NCBI RefSeq assembly: GCF_018687955.1
Contig: NZ_CP061309.1
Span: 1,173,564-1,237,563, forward strand
DNA length: 64,000 bases
Direction of reading: 5' to 3'
Origin: Polynucleobacter ibericus
Lineage (GTDB): Bacteria; Pseudomonadota; Gammaproteobacteria; Burkholderiales; Burkholderiaceae
The notes beneath the pieces are model-generated. The model saw only the letters and a program-made list of their open reading frames with translations. It did not search any database and was not told the origin of the DNA. Shown in pieces: positions 1-9,366 of the stretch; within the stretch, counting starts at the first letter, position 1, and each line of letters begins with the position of its first letter. A program made the position numbers and the translations under genes.

Positions 1-911
1 GCTTTTTTAAACCAAGAAACTGACTCTGAACTTGGATAAGCAACGGACAACTCTTCCGTTTTTAACAGCACTGGGGCCAAAGGCATGAGTGGCGCTAAGT
101 CACGCACAGGCTCACTGTTGACCAAAGCGCGCGTATAGGGATCTTCAGGATGTTCAAATACTTGCTTAGTTGGTCCAGACTCCAATAGGTTGCCTTGATT
201 CAGGACCGCTACACGTTGTGCAAAATGTTTCACCATATTGAGATCATGCGTAATCAGCAGGATTCCCATGCCGCCATGATCTTTAGATTCTTCTTGGAGC
301 TCCTTTAATAAATCCAAGATTTGCAAACGCAAGCTCACATCCAAAGCAGTGGTTGGCTCATCCGCAATCAGTAGGCGCGGCTTGCATGCCAATGCCATTG
401 CAATCATGGCGCGCTGTCGTTGACCACCAGAGAGTTGATGGGGGTAAGAATGAAAGCGACGCTCAGGCTCGGGAATACCGGTTTTTCTGAGTAAGTCGAT
501 AGCAGCATCAATCGAATCCGCCTTGGAGATCAAGGGTTGGTAGATTTGTACTGCTTCAATAATTTGGTTGCCAACTGTAAACAGAGGATTGAGTGCAGTC
601 ATTGGCTCCTGAAAGACCATGGCAATTTCGCGGCCACGAACCTCACGAATATCTTGCATAGACATCGAGAGTAAATCTACTGTGCCCTTCCCGTCTTTTT
701 TATTCCACAGAATCTTTCCGGAAACTTTGGCGCCTTCTGGCTCGAGTCGTAATGGTGCCAAGGCAGTCAAGGTCTTACCTGAGCCTGATTCACCCACCAG
801 AGCCACACGCTCACCGATACCAATTTCTAAATTGAGGTGATTAACGGCAAACTTTTCACGGCGGCCTGAACCAAAAGAGATGCAAAGGTCTTCGTAGCGT
901 AGCAAACTCAT
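1..911 (-). CDS. yejF: Peptide ABC transporter ATPase YejF (3' end outside window)
   Basis: ATPase of a Yej-type peptide importer, powering YejB/YejE at the cytoplasmic membrane. The gene reads leftwards and leaves the window, so only about 303 N-terminal residues are present; family members are about 530 residues with two ABC modules. The first module is complete: Walker A GESGSGKT at residues 40-47, signature LSGGQRQR, Walker B LLIADEPT and H-loop ITHD. A second module begins near residue 285. The start is set by the ATGA overlap with the yejE stop codon, which suggests coupled translation. The family assignment rests on the whole yejABEF order; the transported peptide cannot be read from sequence. 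Confidence 0.93.
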   Translation of the reverse strand, partial: MSLLRYEDLCISFGSGRREKFAVNHLNLEIGIGERVALVGESGSGKTLTALAPLRLEPEGAKVSGKILWNKKDGKGTVDLLSMSMQDIREVRGREIAMVFQEPMTALNPLFTVGNQIIEAVQIYQPLISKADSIDAAIDLLRKTGIPEPERRFHSYPHQLSGGQRQRAMIAMALACKPRLLIADEPTTALDVSLRLQILDLLKELQEESKDHGGMGILLITHDLNMVKHFAQRVAVLNQGNLLESGPTKQVFEHPEDPYTRALVNSEPVRDLAPLMPLAPVLLKTEELSVAYPSSESVSWFKK

Positions 912-1933
912 GAGCGGCCTCCACTCATCAAGCCAGCTTTACGAGAATCAAAGGCATTGCGCAAGGCCTCACCCATAAAAGTCAATAACAGCAAAGTGGC
1001 AACCAAGACTACAAAGGTAGATAAAGAAATCCACCAAGCATCTAAATTACTTTTGCCTTGGGAGAGTAATTCACCCAGGCTTGGTGTTCCTGGAGGAACG
1101 CCTAATCCCAAAAAGTCCAGGCTTGTTAGAGACAAGATGGCAGCGCTCATGCGAAATGGCAAAAAAGTAATTACTGGTGTCAAGCTATTGGGCAGAATGT
1201 GACGCCACATGATTTGCACATTGGTCAAACCCAATGCGCGTGCTGCACGAACATACTCCAAGGCACGGTTGCGGAAAAATTCTGCGCGGACATAATCCGA
1301 TAAACCCATCCAACCGAAAGCGGCCAACAAAATAATCAGCAATGAAACGCTGGGATTAAAGATAGAAGCAAAAATAATTAACAAGTACAGCTCGGGCATA
1401 GCAGACCATATTTCAATCAGTCGTTGCGAGACCAAGTCAAACTTACCGCCAAAGAATCCCATCAGAGATCCCGTGATGATGCCCACAGTCACCCCAACAA
1501 AGGTAAGTGCTAGACCAAAGAGAATAGACAAGCGAAAGCCATAAATCAGACGGGCAAGCACATCACGACCACGATCATCAGTACCTAACCAGTTCTCCAA
1601 GGAAGGTGGCGCTGGATTAGGAACTTTAGAGAAGTAGTTCAGCGTCTCATAGCTATAGTGAATCGGTGGGTAGATTGCCCAATTGCCATTGCTAGTGATG
1701 TTCTGACGAATATCAGGATCCAAGAAATCTGTAGGTGTAGCAAAGTCGCCGCCAAAAACAGTTTCAGGTTGACTCTTCACAATCGGGAAATAAAAACGCC
1801 CCTCATAACGAACTACCAAAGGTTTATCATTTGCAATGAACTCTGCGCACATGGATAAACCAAACAGGATCATGAAAATCCATAGGCTTGCATATCCCAT
1901 CCGGCTATTCTTAAAGCGCTGCCAACGACTCAT
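908..1933 (-). CDS. yejE: Peptide ABC transporter permease YejE
   Basis: Inner-membrane permease of the Yej peptide importer. A longer reading frame begins at 1984, but the ATG at 1931-1933 overlaps the yejB stop as ATGA and gives 341 residues, the length of E. coli YejE, so I chose it. There is one N-terminal membrane segment (about residues 12-30), a periplasmic stretch, then a five-helix BPD_transp domain carrying the EAA loop (EYVRAARALGLTNVQIMWRH), which contacts the ATPase. It sits between yejB and yejF, overlapping both by 4 bases. Confidence 0.93.
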   Translation of the reverse strand: MSRWQRFKNSRMGYASLWIFMILFGLSMCAEFIANDKPLVVRYEGRFYFPIVKSQPETVFGGDFATPTDFLDPDIRQNITSNGNWAIYPPIHYSYETLNYFSKVPNPAPPSLENWLGTDDRGRDVLARLIYGFRLSILFGLALTFVGVTVGIITGSLMGFFGGKFDLVSQRLIEIWSAMPELYLLIIFASIFNPSVSLLIILLAAFGWMGLSDYVRAEFFRNRALEYVRAARALGLTNVQIMWRHILPNSLTPVITFLPFRMSAAILSLTSLDFLGLGVPPGTPSLGELLSQGKSNLDAWWISLSTFVVLVATLLLLTFMGEALRNAFDSRKAGLMSGGRS

Positions 1934-3006
1934 GAACCGCCTCCCGCACCAAACTGAATGCGTGGGTCTACATAAACATAGCAAAGGTCAGAAATTAACT
2001 TGGTAAATAAGCCAATCAGCGTAAACAAATATAAAGTGCCAAACACTACTGGGTAATCACGACGCATAACTGACTCGTATGACAACAAGCCTAGTCCATC
2101 TAATGAAAATAGAGTCTCAATTAACAGGGATCCGGTAAAGAAAGCGCCAATAAATGCGGCTGGGAAACCGGTCACAAGCGGTAAGAGTGCATTGCGGAAT
2201 ACGTGTTTCCACAGCACTTGTTTCTCAGTGAGGCCTTTCGCACGAGCCGTTAACACATATTGCTTGCGAATCTCTTCCAAGAAAGAGTTCTTCGTCAACA
2301 TGGTGACCACTGCAAAACTACCGAGAACTGAAGCGGTAATTGGTAATACCAAATGCCACAGATAATCCATGACCTTACCGATCAAACTCAGATCACTCCA
2401 GTTGTCTGAAGTCAGCCCGCGTAGCGGGAATAGCTGCAAGAAACTTCCACCCCCAAAGAGCACCAGCAACAAAACACCTAAAACAAATCCAGGAATCGCA
2501 TAACCTACCAGAATCATGCTGCTAGTAATCGCATCAAAACGTGAGCCATCGCGTACTGCTTTAGCAATACCCAGCGGGATGGATACTAAATAGGTAATGA
2601 AGAAGGTCCATAGACCAATGCTGATAGACACTGGTAATTTAGAGACCACTAAAGTCCAAACGCTTTGGTGCTGGTAATAGCTTTGTCCCAAATCAAATCT
2701 TGCAAAACGACCTAACATCATGAAGTATCGCTCGAGCGGTGGCTTATCAAAACCATATAAAGCTTTAACCTCTTCCAAGCGCTGAGCATCAACACCTTGA
2801 CGACCGCGATACGTTGCGCCAGAGCCCGAAGACTCAGAACCGCCAGTAGCAGCGCCGCCCTTCCCTTTTAACTCCAAAACCATCTGCTCTACGGGGCCAC
2901 CAGGGACAAATTGCACAACTGCAAAGGTAAGTGTTAGTACCCCCAAGATGGTTGGAATCATCAAGAGCAAGCGTTTAAAAATATAGGCGCGCATTTGACC
3001 TTGCAT
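1930..3006 (-). CDS. yejB: Peptide ABC transporter permease YejB
   Basis: First permease of the Yej importer, DppB/OppB-like. It has an N-terminal helix (RLLLMIPTILGVLTLTFAVV), a glycine/serine-rich periplasmic insert near residues 45-70 and a C-terminal permease core with the EAA loop around YVLTARAKGLTEKQVLWKHV. At 358 residues it is close to E. coli YejB. The ATG at 3006 shares one base with the yejA stop (TAATG); an internal Met five codons on (2994) would also fit. It is part of a tightly overlapping yejA-B-E-F operon. Confidence 0.93.
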   Translation of the reverse strand: MQGQMRAYIFKRLLLMIPTILGVLTLTFAVVQFVPGGPVEQMVLELKGKGGAATGGSESSGSGATYRGRQGVDAQRLEEVKALYGFDKPPLERYFMMLGRFARFDLGQSYYQHQSVWTLVVSKLPVSISIGLWTFFITYLVSIPLGIAKAVRDGSRFDAITSSMILVGYAIPGFVLGVLLLVLFGGGSFLQLFPLRGLTSDNWSDLSLIGKVMDYLWHLVLPITASVLGSFAVVTMLTKNSFLEEIRKQYVLTARAKGLTEKQVLWKHVFRNALLPLVTGFPAAFIGAFFTGSLLIETLFSLDGLGLLSYESVMRRDYPVVFGTLYLFTLIGLFTKLISDLCYVYVDPRIQFGAGGGS

Positions 3007-4874
3007 TATTTAGTCTCTTCTTTCCACCAATTTTGCATGATCCAGAGCTCAGCCGAGTAATACAAAGGAGGCTCCGGGTAGCGCATCTCATGACGGAATG
3101 CAACACGATGTGTTGGGTTGTACCACTGAGGGACTACGTAATAACTATTCCATAAGACTCGATCCAGCGCTCTTGTTGCGGTTGTCAACTGTTCACGATT
3201 TTGGGCTTTAGTAATTTCTTCGATTAGAGCATCAACCACTGGCGATTGAACACCAATGACATTATCGGAGCCCTTTTCTTTGGCAGCTTGACTGCCAAAA
3301 CGATCCCAAAGTTCATTCCCTGGATTCTGCGAGTCCTGAAAACGCACGGTCGTCATATCAAAGTCATATTCATTCATACGCTTTTGATGCAAGGCAAAGT
3401 CGCTAGTCCGAATATCCACCTGCACCCCTAATTTCTCGAGGTTACGCACATATGCAGAAATCACTCTTAGGAAGAATCCACCATCTTCCACAATCTCAAA
3501 GCGAAACGGCTCGCCCTTTTCATTTCGCAAAGCGCCGTCACGATATTGCCAACCAGCATGCATGAGAAGTTCACGCGCTTTCTTCAAATTCTGACGCAGG
3601 CTACCTGGAGGCTTGGTAGATGGCGCTGCTGGCATAGGCCCAAAGACGGCATCCGGAACCCACTGGGGATATTTTGCTTTTAAGGGCTTGAGCAATCTCA
3701 GCTCAGCCTCCGTTGGCTTACGGGGGCCATCAAAGTTGGCGCTTAAATCACTATTAGTGAAGTAACTATTGATACGACCGTACTGATCAAAAAAGATTTG
3801 GCGATTGAGCCATTCAAAATCAAGTGCATACCCCAAAGCTTCACGCACGCGCGCATCTTTGAAGATGGGTCGACGTACATTCATAGCAAAGCCTTGCATG
3901 CCAGCACCGTTGTGATTCAGGAATGCTTTCTTGAGAAGAATGCCTTTATCAAATTTAGAACCCACATATCCTTTGGCCCAGATCTTGGCGCGATACTCCA
4001 CCAGGGCATCAAACTCCCCTGCCTTAAAGGCTTCGAGCCTGACAGCATCGTCGCTATAGAGCTTATAGAGCACGTGATCAAAGTTATAAAAGCCAACGCG
4101 GATATTCAGCGGTTTACTTAATTGATCGGCCCAATAATTCGGATTTTTTTTGTAGACAATCGATTTGCCCGCTTTGAAGGATTCAATCAAGTAAGGGCCG
4201 CTACTTAATGGCGCATTAAAGGCTAACTTTTCAAACGGGATAATCGATCCGTCTGGCTGCTTACCCCAATTACGCGAAAAGACTGGAAAAGTTCCTGCCA
4301 AGATGGGAAGCTCGGCATTGTCATTCTTAAAATCAAAACGAATAGATCGATCCGACAAAATAACTGCTTCTTTTATATCTGCAAAAGTTGTTTTGTAACG
4401 CGGGTGTGCTTTCCCACTCATCAAAGTATCAAAGCTATGTTTAACGTCAGCAGCCAGCACGGGGCTACCGTCCGAAAATTTGGCTTCTGCACGAATATGG
4501 AAAGTGACGGACTTGCGATCTTTGGCTACCTGAATATCGTCCGCCAGTAATCCATAAATACTGGAAACTTCATCCGCACTTCCTTCTGCCAGAGATTCAA
4601 ACATCAAATCAATCCCTGGGGCGGTGATACCTCTGAGAGTAAATGGATTGAATTTATCGAAACTGGTTCTTTGACCGGGATTTGGCAAAACCAGGGTTCC
4701 GCCTCGAGGTGCATTGGGGTTTACATAATCAAAATGGGCAAATCCCTCGGGATACTTAGGTTTGCCGTATTGCGAAATACCTTGCCCTGCCTGAACTACA
4801 TTGGCTCCAAGCCCTACTAGCAGGGCTAGCAGCAAGAAATGGGCAATTTGGTGAATGGGTCTTAAGGTAGGCAT
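3006..4874 (-). CDS. yejA: Peptide-binding protein YejA, ABC importer
   Basis: Periplasmic solute-binding protein (SBP_bac_5 family) that delivers peptides to YejBEF. At 622 residues it matches the long YejA type. It has a signal peptide of about 29 residues with a leucine/alanine core ending VVQAG, then the family motif GGTLVLPNPG near residue 60 and the typical block with FKNDNAELPILAGTFPVFS. It is first in the operon and diverges from fabI across only 50 bp, so both promoters must lie in that short gap. Confidence 0.93.
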   Translation of the reverse strand: MPTLRPIHQIAHFLLLALLVGLGANVVQAGQGISQYGKPKYPEGFAHFDYVNPNAPRGGTLVLPNPGQRTSFDKFNPFTLRGITAPGIDLMFESLAEGSADEVSSIYGLLADDIQVAKDRKSVTFHIRAEAKFSDGSPVLAADVKHSFDTLMSGKAHPRYKTTFADIKEAVILSDRSIRFDFKNDNAELPILAGTFPVFSRNWGKQPDGSIIPFEKLAFNAPLSSGPYLIESFKAGKSIVYKKNPNYWADQLSKPLNIRVGFYNFDHVLYKLYSDDAVRLEAFKAGEFDALVEYRAKIWAKGYVGSKFDKGILLKKAFLNHNGAGMQGFAMNVRRPIFKDARVREALGYALDFEWLNRQIFFDQYGRINSYFTNSDLSANFDGPRKPTEAELRLLKPLKAKYPQWVPDAVFGPMPAAPSTKPPGSLRQNLKKARELLMHAGWQYRDGALRNEKGEPFRFEIVEDGGFFLRVISAYVRNLEKLGVQVDIRTSDFALHQKRMNEYDFDMTTVRFQDSQNPGNELWDRFGSQAAKEKGSDNVIGVQSPVVDALIEEITKAQNREQLTTATRALDRVLWNSYYVVPQWYNPTHRVAFRHEMRYPEPPLYYSAELWIMQNWWKEETK

Positions 4875-4924
4875 ATATGCAACAATTGTAGATAGCTAAT
4901 CATATTTGAAGCAAAGGACACAAC

Positions 4925-5710
4925 ATGGGCTTTCTCACCGGCAAAAAAATCCTCATCACCGGACTCCTCTCCAACCGCTCTATCGCCTATGGCATTGCCA
5001 AGGCCTGCCACCGCGAAGGTGCTGAATTAGCCTTTACCTATGTGGGTGAGCGCTTTAAGGACCGCATTGTTGATTTTGCTAAAGAATTCAATACCGAACT
5101 GATTTTTGATTGTGACGTAGGCAGTGATGAGCAAATCAGCGCTCTTTTTAAGGATTTAGCCAAATCTTGGCCCCAGTTTGATGGTTTTGTCCATGCGATT
5201 GGTTTTGCCCCACGTGAAGCGATTGCGGGTGATTTTCTAGAAGGTCTTTCTCGCGAAGGCTTCAAGATTGCGCATGACATTTCTGCTTACAGCTTCCCTG
5301 CAATGGCAAAAGAAGCGCTCCCAATGTTGCGTGACAAATCTTCATTACTCACTTTGACGTATTTGGGATCGATGAAGAATGTTCCTAACTACAACACCAT
5401 GGGCTTAGCAAAAGCTTCACTTGAGGCTTCCGTTCGCTACCTCGCTGGCTCAGTAGGTCCTAAAGGTATTCGTGCTAACGGCATCTCTGCTGGCCCGATT
5501 AAAACCCTGGCAGCTTCAGGTATCAAAGGCTTCGGAAAAATTTTGCAAGCCGTTGAAGAAACAGCGCCACTCCGTCGCAACGTCACGATTGATGATGTGG
5601 GTAACACTGCCGCATTCTTATTGTCTGACTTAGCAAACGGCATTACCGCTGAAATCATTTATGTTGATAACGGCTTTAGCCAAGTAGTCGGCGGAATGGA
5701 TGAAGTTTGA
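4925..5710 (+). CDS. fabI: Enoyl-[acyl-carrier-protein] reductase FabI
   Basis: NADH-dependent enoyl-ACP reductase, the last step of each fatty-acid elongation cycle, cytoplasmic. The 261 residues match the family. The SDR-like NAD site is near the N terminus (GLLSNRSIAYGIA). The catalytic pair falls at Tyr156 and Lys163 (YNTMGLAK) with Tyr146 also present, the same numbering as E. coli FabI. An AAAGGA ribosome site lies 8-13 bp upstream of the ATG. The stop codon overlaps the TTG start of the chromate transporter. Confidence 0.97.
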   Translation: MGFLTGKKILITGLLSNRSIAYGIAKACHREGAELAFTYVGERFKDRIVDFAKEFNTELIFDCDVGSDEQISALFKDLAKSWPQFDGFVHAIGFAPREAIAGDFLEGLSREGFKIAHDISAYSFPAMAKEALPMLRDKSSLLTLTYLGSMKNVPNYNTMGLAKASLEASVRYLAGSVGPKGIRANGISAGPIKTLAASGIKGFGKILQAVEETAPLRRNVTIDDVGNTAAFLLSDLANGITAEIIYVDNGFSQVVGGMDEV

Positions 5711-7035
5711 GTATTCCACTACGCGAAGCCCTGAAGTTTTGGGCCAAGCTAGGCTTCATTAGTTTTGGTGGACCTGCAGGACAAATAGCCGTCCTGCATC
5801 AAGAGTTAGTCGAGAAGCGTCGCTGGATTTCTGAGCGGCGCTTTTTACATGCGCTCAACTACTGCATGCTGCTTCCAGGTCCAGAAGCCCAGCAACTAGT
5901 AACTTATATTGGCTGGCTTATGCACCGCAGCTGGGGTGGCATTTTGGCAGGCACACTTTTTGTACTTCCTTCCTTGTTCATCTTGATCGGTTTGTCTTGG
6001 ATATATCTCACCTTTGGACAGGTGCCTTGGATTGCAGCGATCTTTTTTGGTATTAAGCCTGCAGTGGTTGCCATTGTTTTGCATGCAGCCGTGCGCATTG
6101 GTAAACGCACCCTTCATAACCAAGCATTAAAGTGGATTGCGTTAGGATCTTTTCTGGCGATCTTTGTTTTGAATCTCGCCTTTCCAATTATTGTTGCCAT
6201 CGCTGCTGCTATTGGTTACTGGGGAGGCAAACGCTACCCGGAATATTTCCAGCAAGGCAGTGGGCACGGCGCAAAAGAATTAAAACAATATGGCAGCGCC
6301 ATCATTGATGATCACACACCCACTCCTGAACATGCGAGATTTTCTTATGTAAAAACGATACGCCATAGCCTAGTAGCGTTTACTTGCTGGCTAGTTCCTA
6401 TTGGCGCTTTAGTAGCCATCTTTGGCTGGAAGACTTTGTATGTGAACATCGCCTGGTTCTTTACTAAGGCCGCCTTTCTAACTTTTGGCGGTGCCTATGC
6501 CGTACTTCCATACGTCTACCAAGGCGCAGTCGAGCAGTTTCATTGGCTCAGTGCTAACCAAATGATTGATGGCTTAGCCCTTGGTGAAACTACACCTGGT
6601 CCACTGATCATGGTGGTTGCATTTGTGGGCTATCTTGCTGGACATATTCAATATCTCATTGGCAATAGCAATCCATTTTGGTTTGGTGTGATTGGTGCCT
6701 GCGTAGCCACTTGGTTTACTTTCTTGCCCTCCTTCTTTTTTATCTTAGTAGGTGGGCCTCTTATTGAATCAACCCACGGCAAGGTCAGCTTTACCACCCC
6801 ACTCACAGCAATCACAGCTGCTGTTGTAGGCGTCATTGCCAACCTGGGACTATTTTTTGCTTATTACGTCTTTTTACCCAGAGGCTTTAGTGGCTCTATT
6901 TCTTGGATCTCTGTCCTGATCTGCGCTCTAGCTGGTTTGGCCTTATTTAAGTTTCAAAAAGGTGTTCTATCGGTATTAGGCGGCTCAGCCCTAGCTGGAT
7001 TGCTCTTTCATTACACCTCTATTTTGCTGGGGTGA
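5707..7035 (+). CDS. chrA: Chromate transporter ChrA, two-domain
   Basis: Membrane protein of the CHR family, which exports chromate. At 442 residues it is the long form with two homologous halves. Each half opens with the family signature: KLGFISFGGPAGQIAVLH with LLPGPEAQQL in the first (residues about 14-65) and AAFLTFGGAYAVLPYVYQ with LGETTPGPL in the second (about residues 255-305). A TTG start overlaps the fabI TGA (TTGA), so it is probably cotranslated with fabI, with which it has no known functional link. Real substrate specificity is unproven. Confidence 0.9.
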   Translation: MSIPLREALKFWAKLGFISFGGPAGQIAVLHQELVEKRRWISERRFLHALNYCMLLPGPEAQQLVTYIGWLMHRSWGGILAGTLFVLPSLFILIGLSWIYLTFGQVPWIAAIFFGIKPAVVAIVLHAAVRIGKRTLHNQALKWIALGSFLAIFVLNLAFPIIVAIAAAIGYWGGKRYPEYFQQGSGHGAKELKQYGSAIIDDHTPTPEHARFSYVKTIRHSLVAFTCWLVPIGALVAIFGWKTLYVNIAWFFTKAAFLTFGGAYAVLPYVYQGAVEQFHWLSANQMIDGLALGETTPGPLIMVVAFVGYLAGHIQYLIGNSNPFWFGVIGACVATWFTFLPSFFFILVGGPLIESTHGKVSFTTPLTAITAAVVGVIANLGLFFAYYVFLPRGFSGSISWISVLICALAGLALFKFQKGVLSVLGGSALAGLLFHYTSILLG

Positions 7036-7056
7036 GTTTTTCACAAGATTGGCATA

Positions 7057-7941
7057 ATGGAAGTTATGCGAATCGAACCTCAAACCATCACCCACCTGCA
7101 AGAATGGCTTGGTAAAACCGAGTCACTTCAAGACACCGTCACAGCAGCGCCCGTACGTGCACTATCAGCCACATTGGATCGCGAAGATCCCGCGCCAAGT
7201 CCGGGTACTTTTTTGCCTGAACTATGGCACTGGTTGTATTTTTTACCGCACGCTCGTGAATCTGAAATTGGGCCCGACGGCCATCCCAAACGCGGTGGAT
7301 TTTTACCACCAGTGCCACTACCGCGTCGCATGTGGGCAGGCAGTCGTATCCAATGGTTACAGCCACTGAGTGTTGGCGATGAGATTGAGCGTGTATCTAC
7401 GATTGAGTCAGTCACCCATAAAGCAGGTCGTACTGGTGATCTGATTTTTGTCTTGGTCAATCACAAGATCTCTAATCAAAAAGGTCTAGCCATTATTGAA
7501 GAACACGATATCGTGTATCGCGATGCGCCAGGACCAGATGACAAACCCGTTACCCCTACCCCGGCACCTACTGATGCCCAGTGGAGCAAAACCATTACTC
7601 CTGATGATGTATTGCTGTTTCGTTATTCAGCACTGACATTTAATGGCCATCGTATTCATTACGACCGCAAATACGTCACTGAAGTAGAAGGCTACCCAGG
7701 CTTAATTGTTCATGGTCCATTGATTGCTACCTTGTTAGTGGATTTAGTGCGTCAAAGTATTCCGAGGTGCAAACTGAAGAGTTTTGAGTTCCGCGCAATT
7801 CGGCCTACTTTTGATATCAATATCTTCAAAGTCAATGCCAAGCCTGATCTAGAAAAAGATCCTAGTGGCAAAACGATTTCCATTTGGGCGCAAGATCATG
7901 AAGGCTGGCTCACCATGCAAGCTACCGCTGTTTTAGCCTAA
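7057..7941 (+). CDS. MaoC/HTD2-type acyl-CoA hydratase (mesaconyl-CoA hydratase-like)
   Basis: Double hot-dog hydratase of the group that includes mesaconyl-C4-CoA hydratase and related 3-methylfumaryl-CoA hydratases. Visible marks are the N-terminal half with LPELWHWLYFLPH and GFLPPVPLPRRMWAGSR, and the C-terminal hydratase motif RYSALTFNGHRIHYDR (about residues 189-204) followed by GLIVHGPL. The substrate is inferred from family and from neighbours: an MmgE/PrpD protein, a CitE-like lyase and a Bug binding protein. A second Met three codons in is an alternative start; neither has a clear ribosome site. Confidence 0.82.
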   Translation: MEVMRIEPQTITHLQEWLGKTESLQDTVTAAPVRALSATLDREDPAPSPGTFLPELWHWLYFLPHARESEIGPDGHPKRGGFLPPVPLPRRMWAGSRIQWLQPLSVGDEIERVSTIESVTHKAGRTGDLIFVLVNHKISNQKGLAIIEEHDIVYRDAPGPDDKPVTPTPAPTDAQWSKTITPDDVLLFRYSALTFNGHRIHYDRKYVTEVEGYPGLIVHGPLIATLLVDLVRQSIPRCKLKSFEFRAIRPTFDINIFKVNAKPDLEKDPSGKTISIWAQDHEGWLTMQATAVLA

Positions 7942-7958
7942 GAAGGATAAATCAACAG

Positions 7959-9335
7959 ATGAGCACACAAGATCTCTCTCGTGAACTAGCTAGCTTTGCA
8001 GCGAATTTAAAGGCTACGGATATTCCTGCGGATGTGATGAACCGTGCCGAAGATTTATTGGTCGATTGGTTTGGTTCAGCCATTGCAGGCAAAGGATCTC
8101 GTCCTGTAGAACTCATTACCCAATTTGCGCAGAATATGGGCGGCTTTGATGCGTCACATATTGGCCCTTCTGAGATTCTCGTTTCCCGCAAAACCTCCAG
8201 CCCTTTTTTAGCAGCCATGGCTAATGCAGCAGCGTCACACGTTGCTGAGCAAGATGATGTGCACAATGGCTCCGTGTTTCATCCGGCTACAGTGGTATTT
8301 CCTCCGGTGTTGGCATGCGCACAAGCTATTGGTTCATCCGGTGAAGAATTATTGGTTGCCGCAGTGGCGGGTTACGAAGTCGGTATTCGAGTTGGTGAAT
8401 TTTTAGGTCGCTCACATTACAAAGTGTTTCATACAACAGGTACAGCTGGAACCATAGCTGCTGCTGCAGCAGTTGGACGCTTGCTTAAACTGAACCCAGA
8501 GCAAATGCTTAATGCCTTTGGTTCTGCAGGCACACAATCAGCCGGCCTCTGGGAGTTTCTCCGGGATGCCGCAGATTCCAAGCAACTGCATACCGCGCAT
8601 GCTGCTTCAACAGGCTTAATGTCTGCTTATATTGCGCAAGCTGGTTTTACCGGCGCCGAGCATATCCTCGAAGGCAAGCAAGGTTTAGCGGCAGGCATGT
8701 CTAGCGATAGTGATCCGAGCAAACTAGTAGATCGCTTAGGAAGTCGCTGGGCTTTAGCGGAGACCAGCTTTAAGTATTACGCCTCCTGCCGTCATACACA
8801 CCCTGCAGCAGATGCCCTGCTACAAGTGATGCTGGCTAATAAGCTCTCACCTAGTGATATTGCCAAAGTAGAAACTTTAGTTCACCAAGGCGCCATTGAT
8901 GTTTTGGGCCCTGTCACCGATCCAGCAACTGTGCATCAATCAAAGTTCTCGATGGGTACTGTGCTGGCCTTAGTTGCCTATTATCAATTTGCCGGTTTAC
9001 AGGAATTTGATCAGCACTTTCATGACGCTGAGATCTGCGCATTCCGTGAACGGGTTTCGATGATCTTAGATCCTGAGGTAGATGGCGCTTACCCACAACG
9101 TTGGATTGGTAAAGTCAAAGTCCATCTGAATAATGGTCAAGTTCTCGATGGGCGCGTTGATGAACCAAAAGGCGATCCCGGCAATACCCTAACTCGCGCA
9201 GAAATTACCGATAAAGCGATGCGCCTGGCTGCATTTAGCGGCGGCGCTAGTCCAGCAGAAATGAGTAAGGCAATTGACCGCTTGTGGAATATCCGCAATC
9301 AAGCCAAGATAGGCTCCTTACTTCCTTCGGCATAA
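7959..9335 (+). CDS. MmgE/PrpD family protein
   Basis: Member of the family that contains 2-methylcitrate dehydratase and cis-aconitate decarboxylase. Its 458 residues cover the full all-alpha N-terminal domain and the smaller C-terminal domain. Family landmarks include VDWFGSAIAGKG near residue 30, the HVAEQDDVHNGSVFHPATVV active-site region near residues 87-107, and FKYYASCRHTHPAADALL. AAGGAT precedes the ATG by about 10 bases. It lies 17 bp after the hydratase gene and before a CitE-like lyase, so a role in C5/C6 tricarboxylate or dicarboxylate use is likely; the exact reaction is unknown. Confidence 0.85.
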   Translation: MSTQDLSRELASFAANLKATDIPADVMNRAEDLLVDWFGSAIAGKGSRPVELITQFAQNMGGFDASHIGPSEILVSRKTSSPFLAAMANAAASHVAEQDDVHNGSVFHPATVVFPPVLACAQAIGSSGEELLVAAVAGYEVGIRVGEFLGRSHYKVFHTTGTAGTIAAAAAVGRLLKLNPEQMLNAFGSAGTQSAGLWEFLRDAADSKQLHTAHAASTGLMSAYIAQAGFTGAEHILEGKQGLAAGMSSDSDPSKLVDRLGSRWALAETSFKYYASCRHTHPAADALLQVMLANKLSPSDIAKVETLVHQGAIDVLGPVTDPATVHQSKFSMGTVLALVAYYQFAGLQEFDQHFHDAEICAFRERVSMILDPEVDGAYPQRWIGKVKVHLNNGQVLDGRVDEPKGDPGNTLTRAEITDKAMRLAAFSGGASPAEMSKAIDRLWNIRNQAKIGSLLPSA

Positions 9336-9366
9336 GCTGCCTAACTATCCCTTTTTTTAAGTTGAT

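Noticed and set aside
1934-1984. 17-codon extension of yejE
   Set aside because: The ATG at 1933 gives the family length and a standard ATGA overlap.
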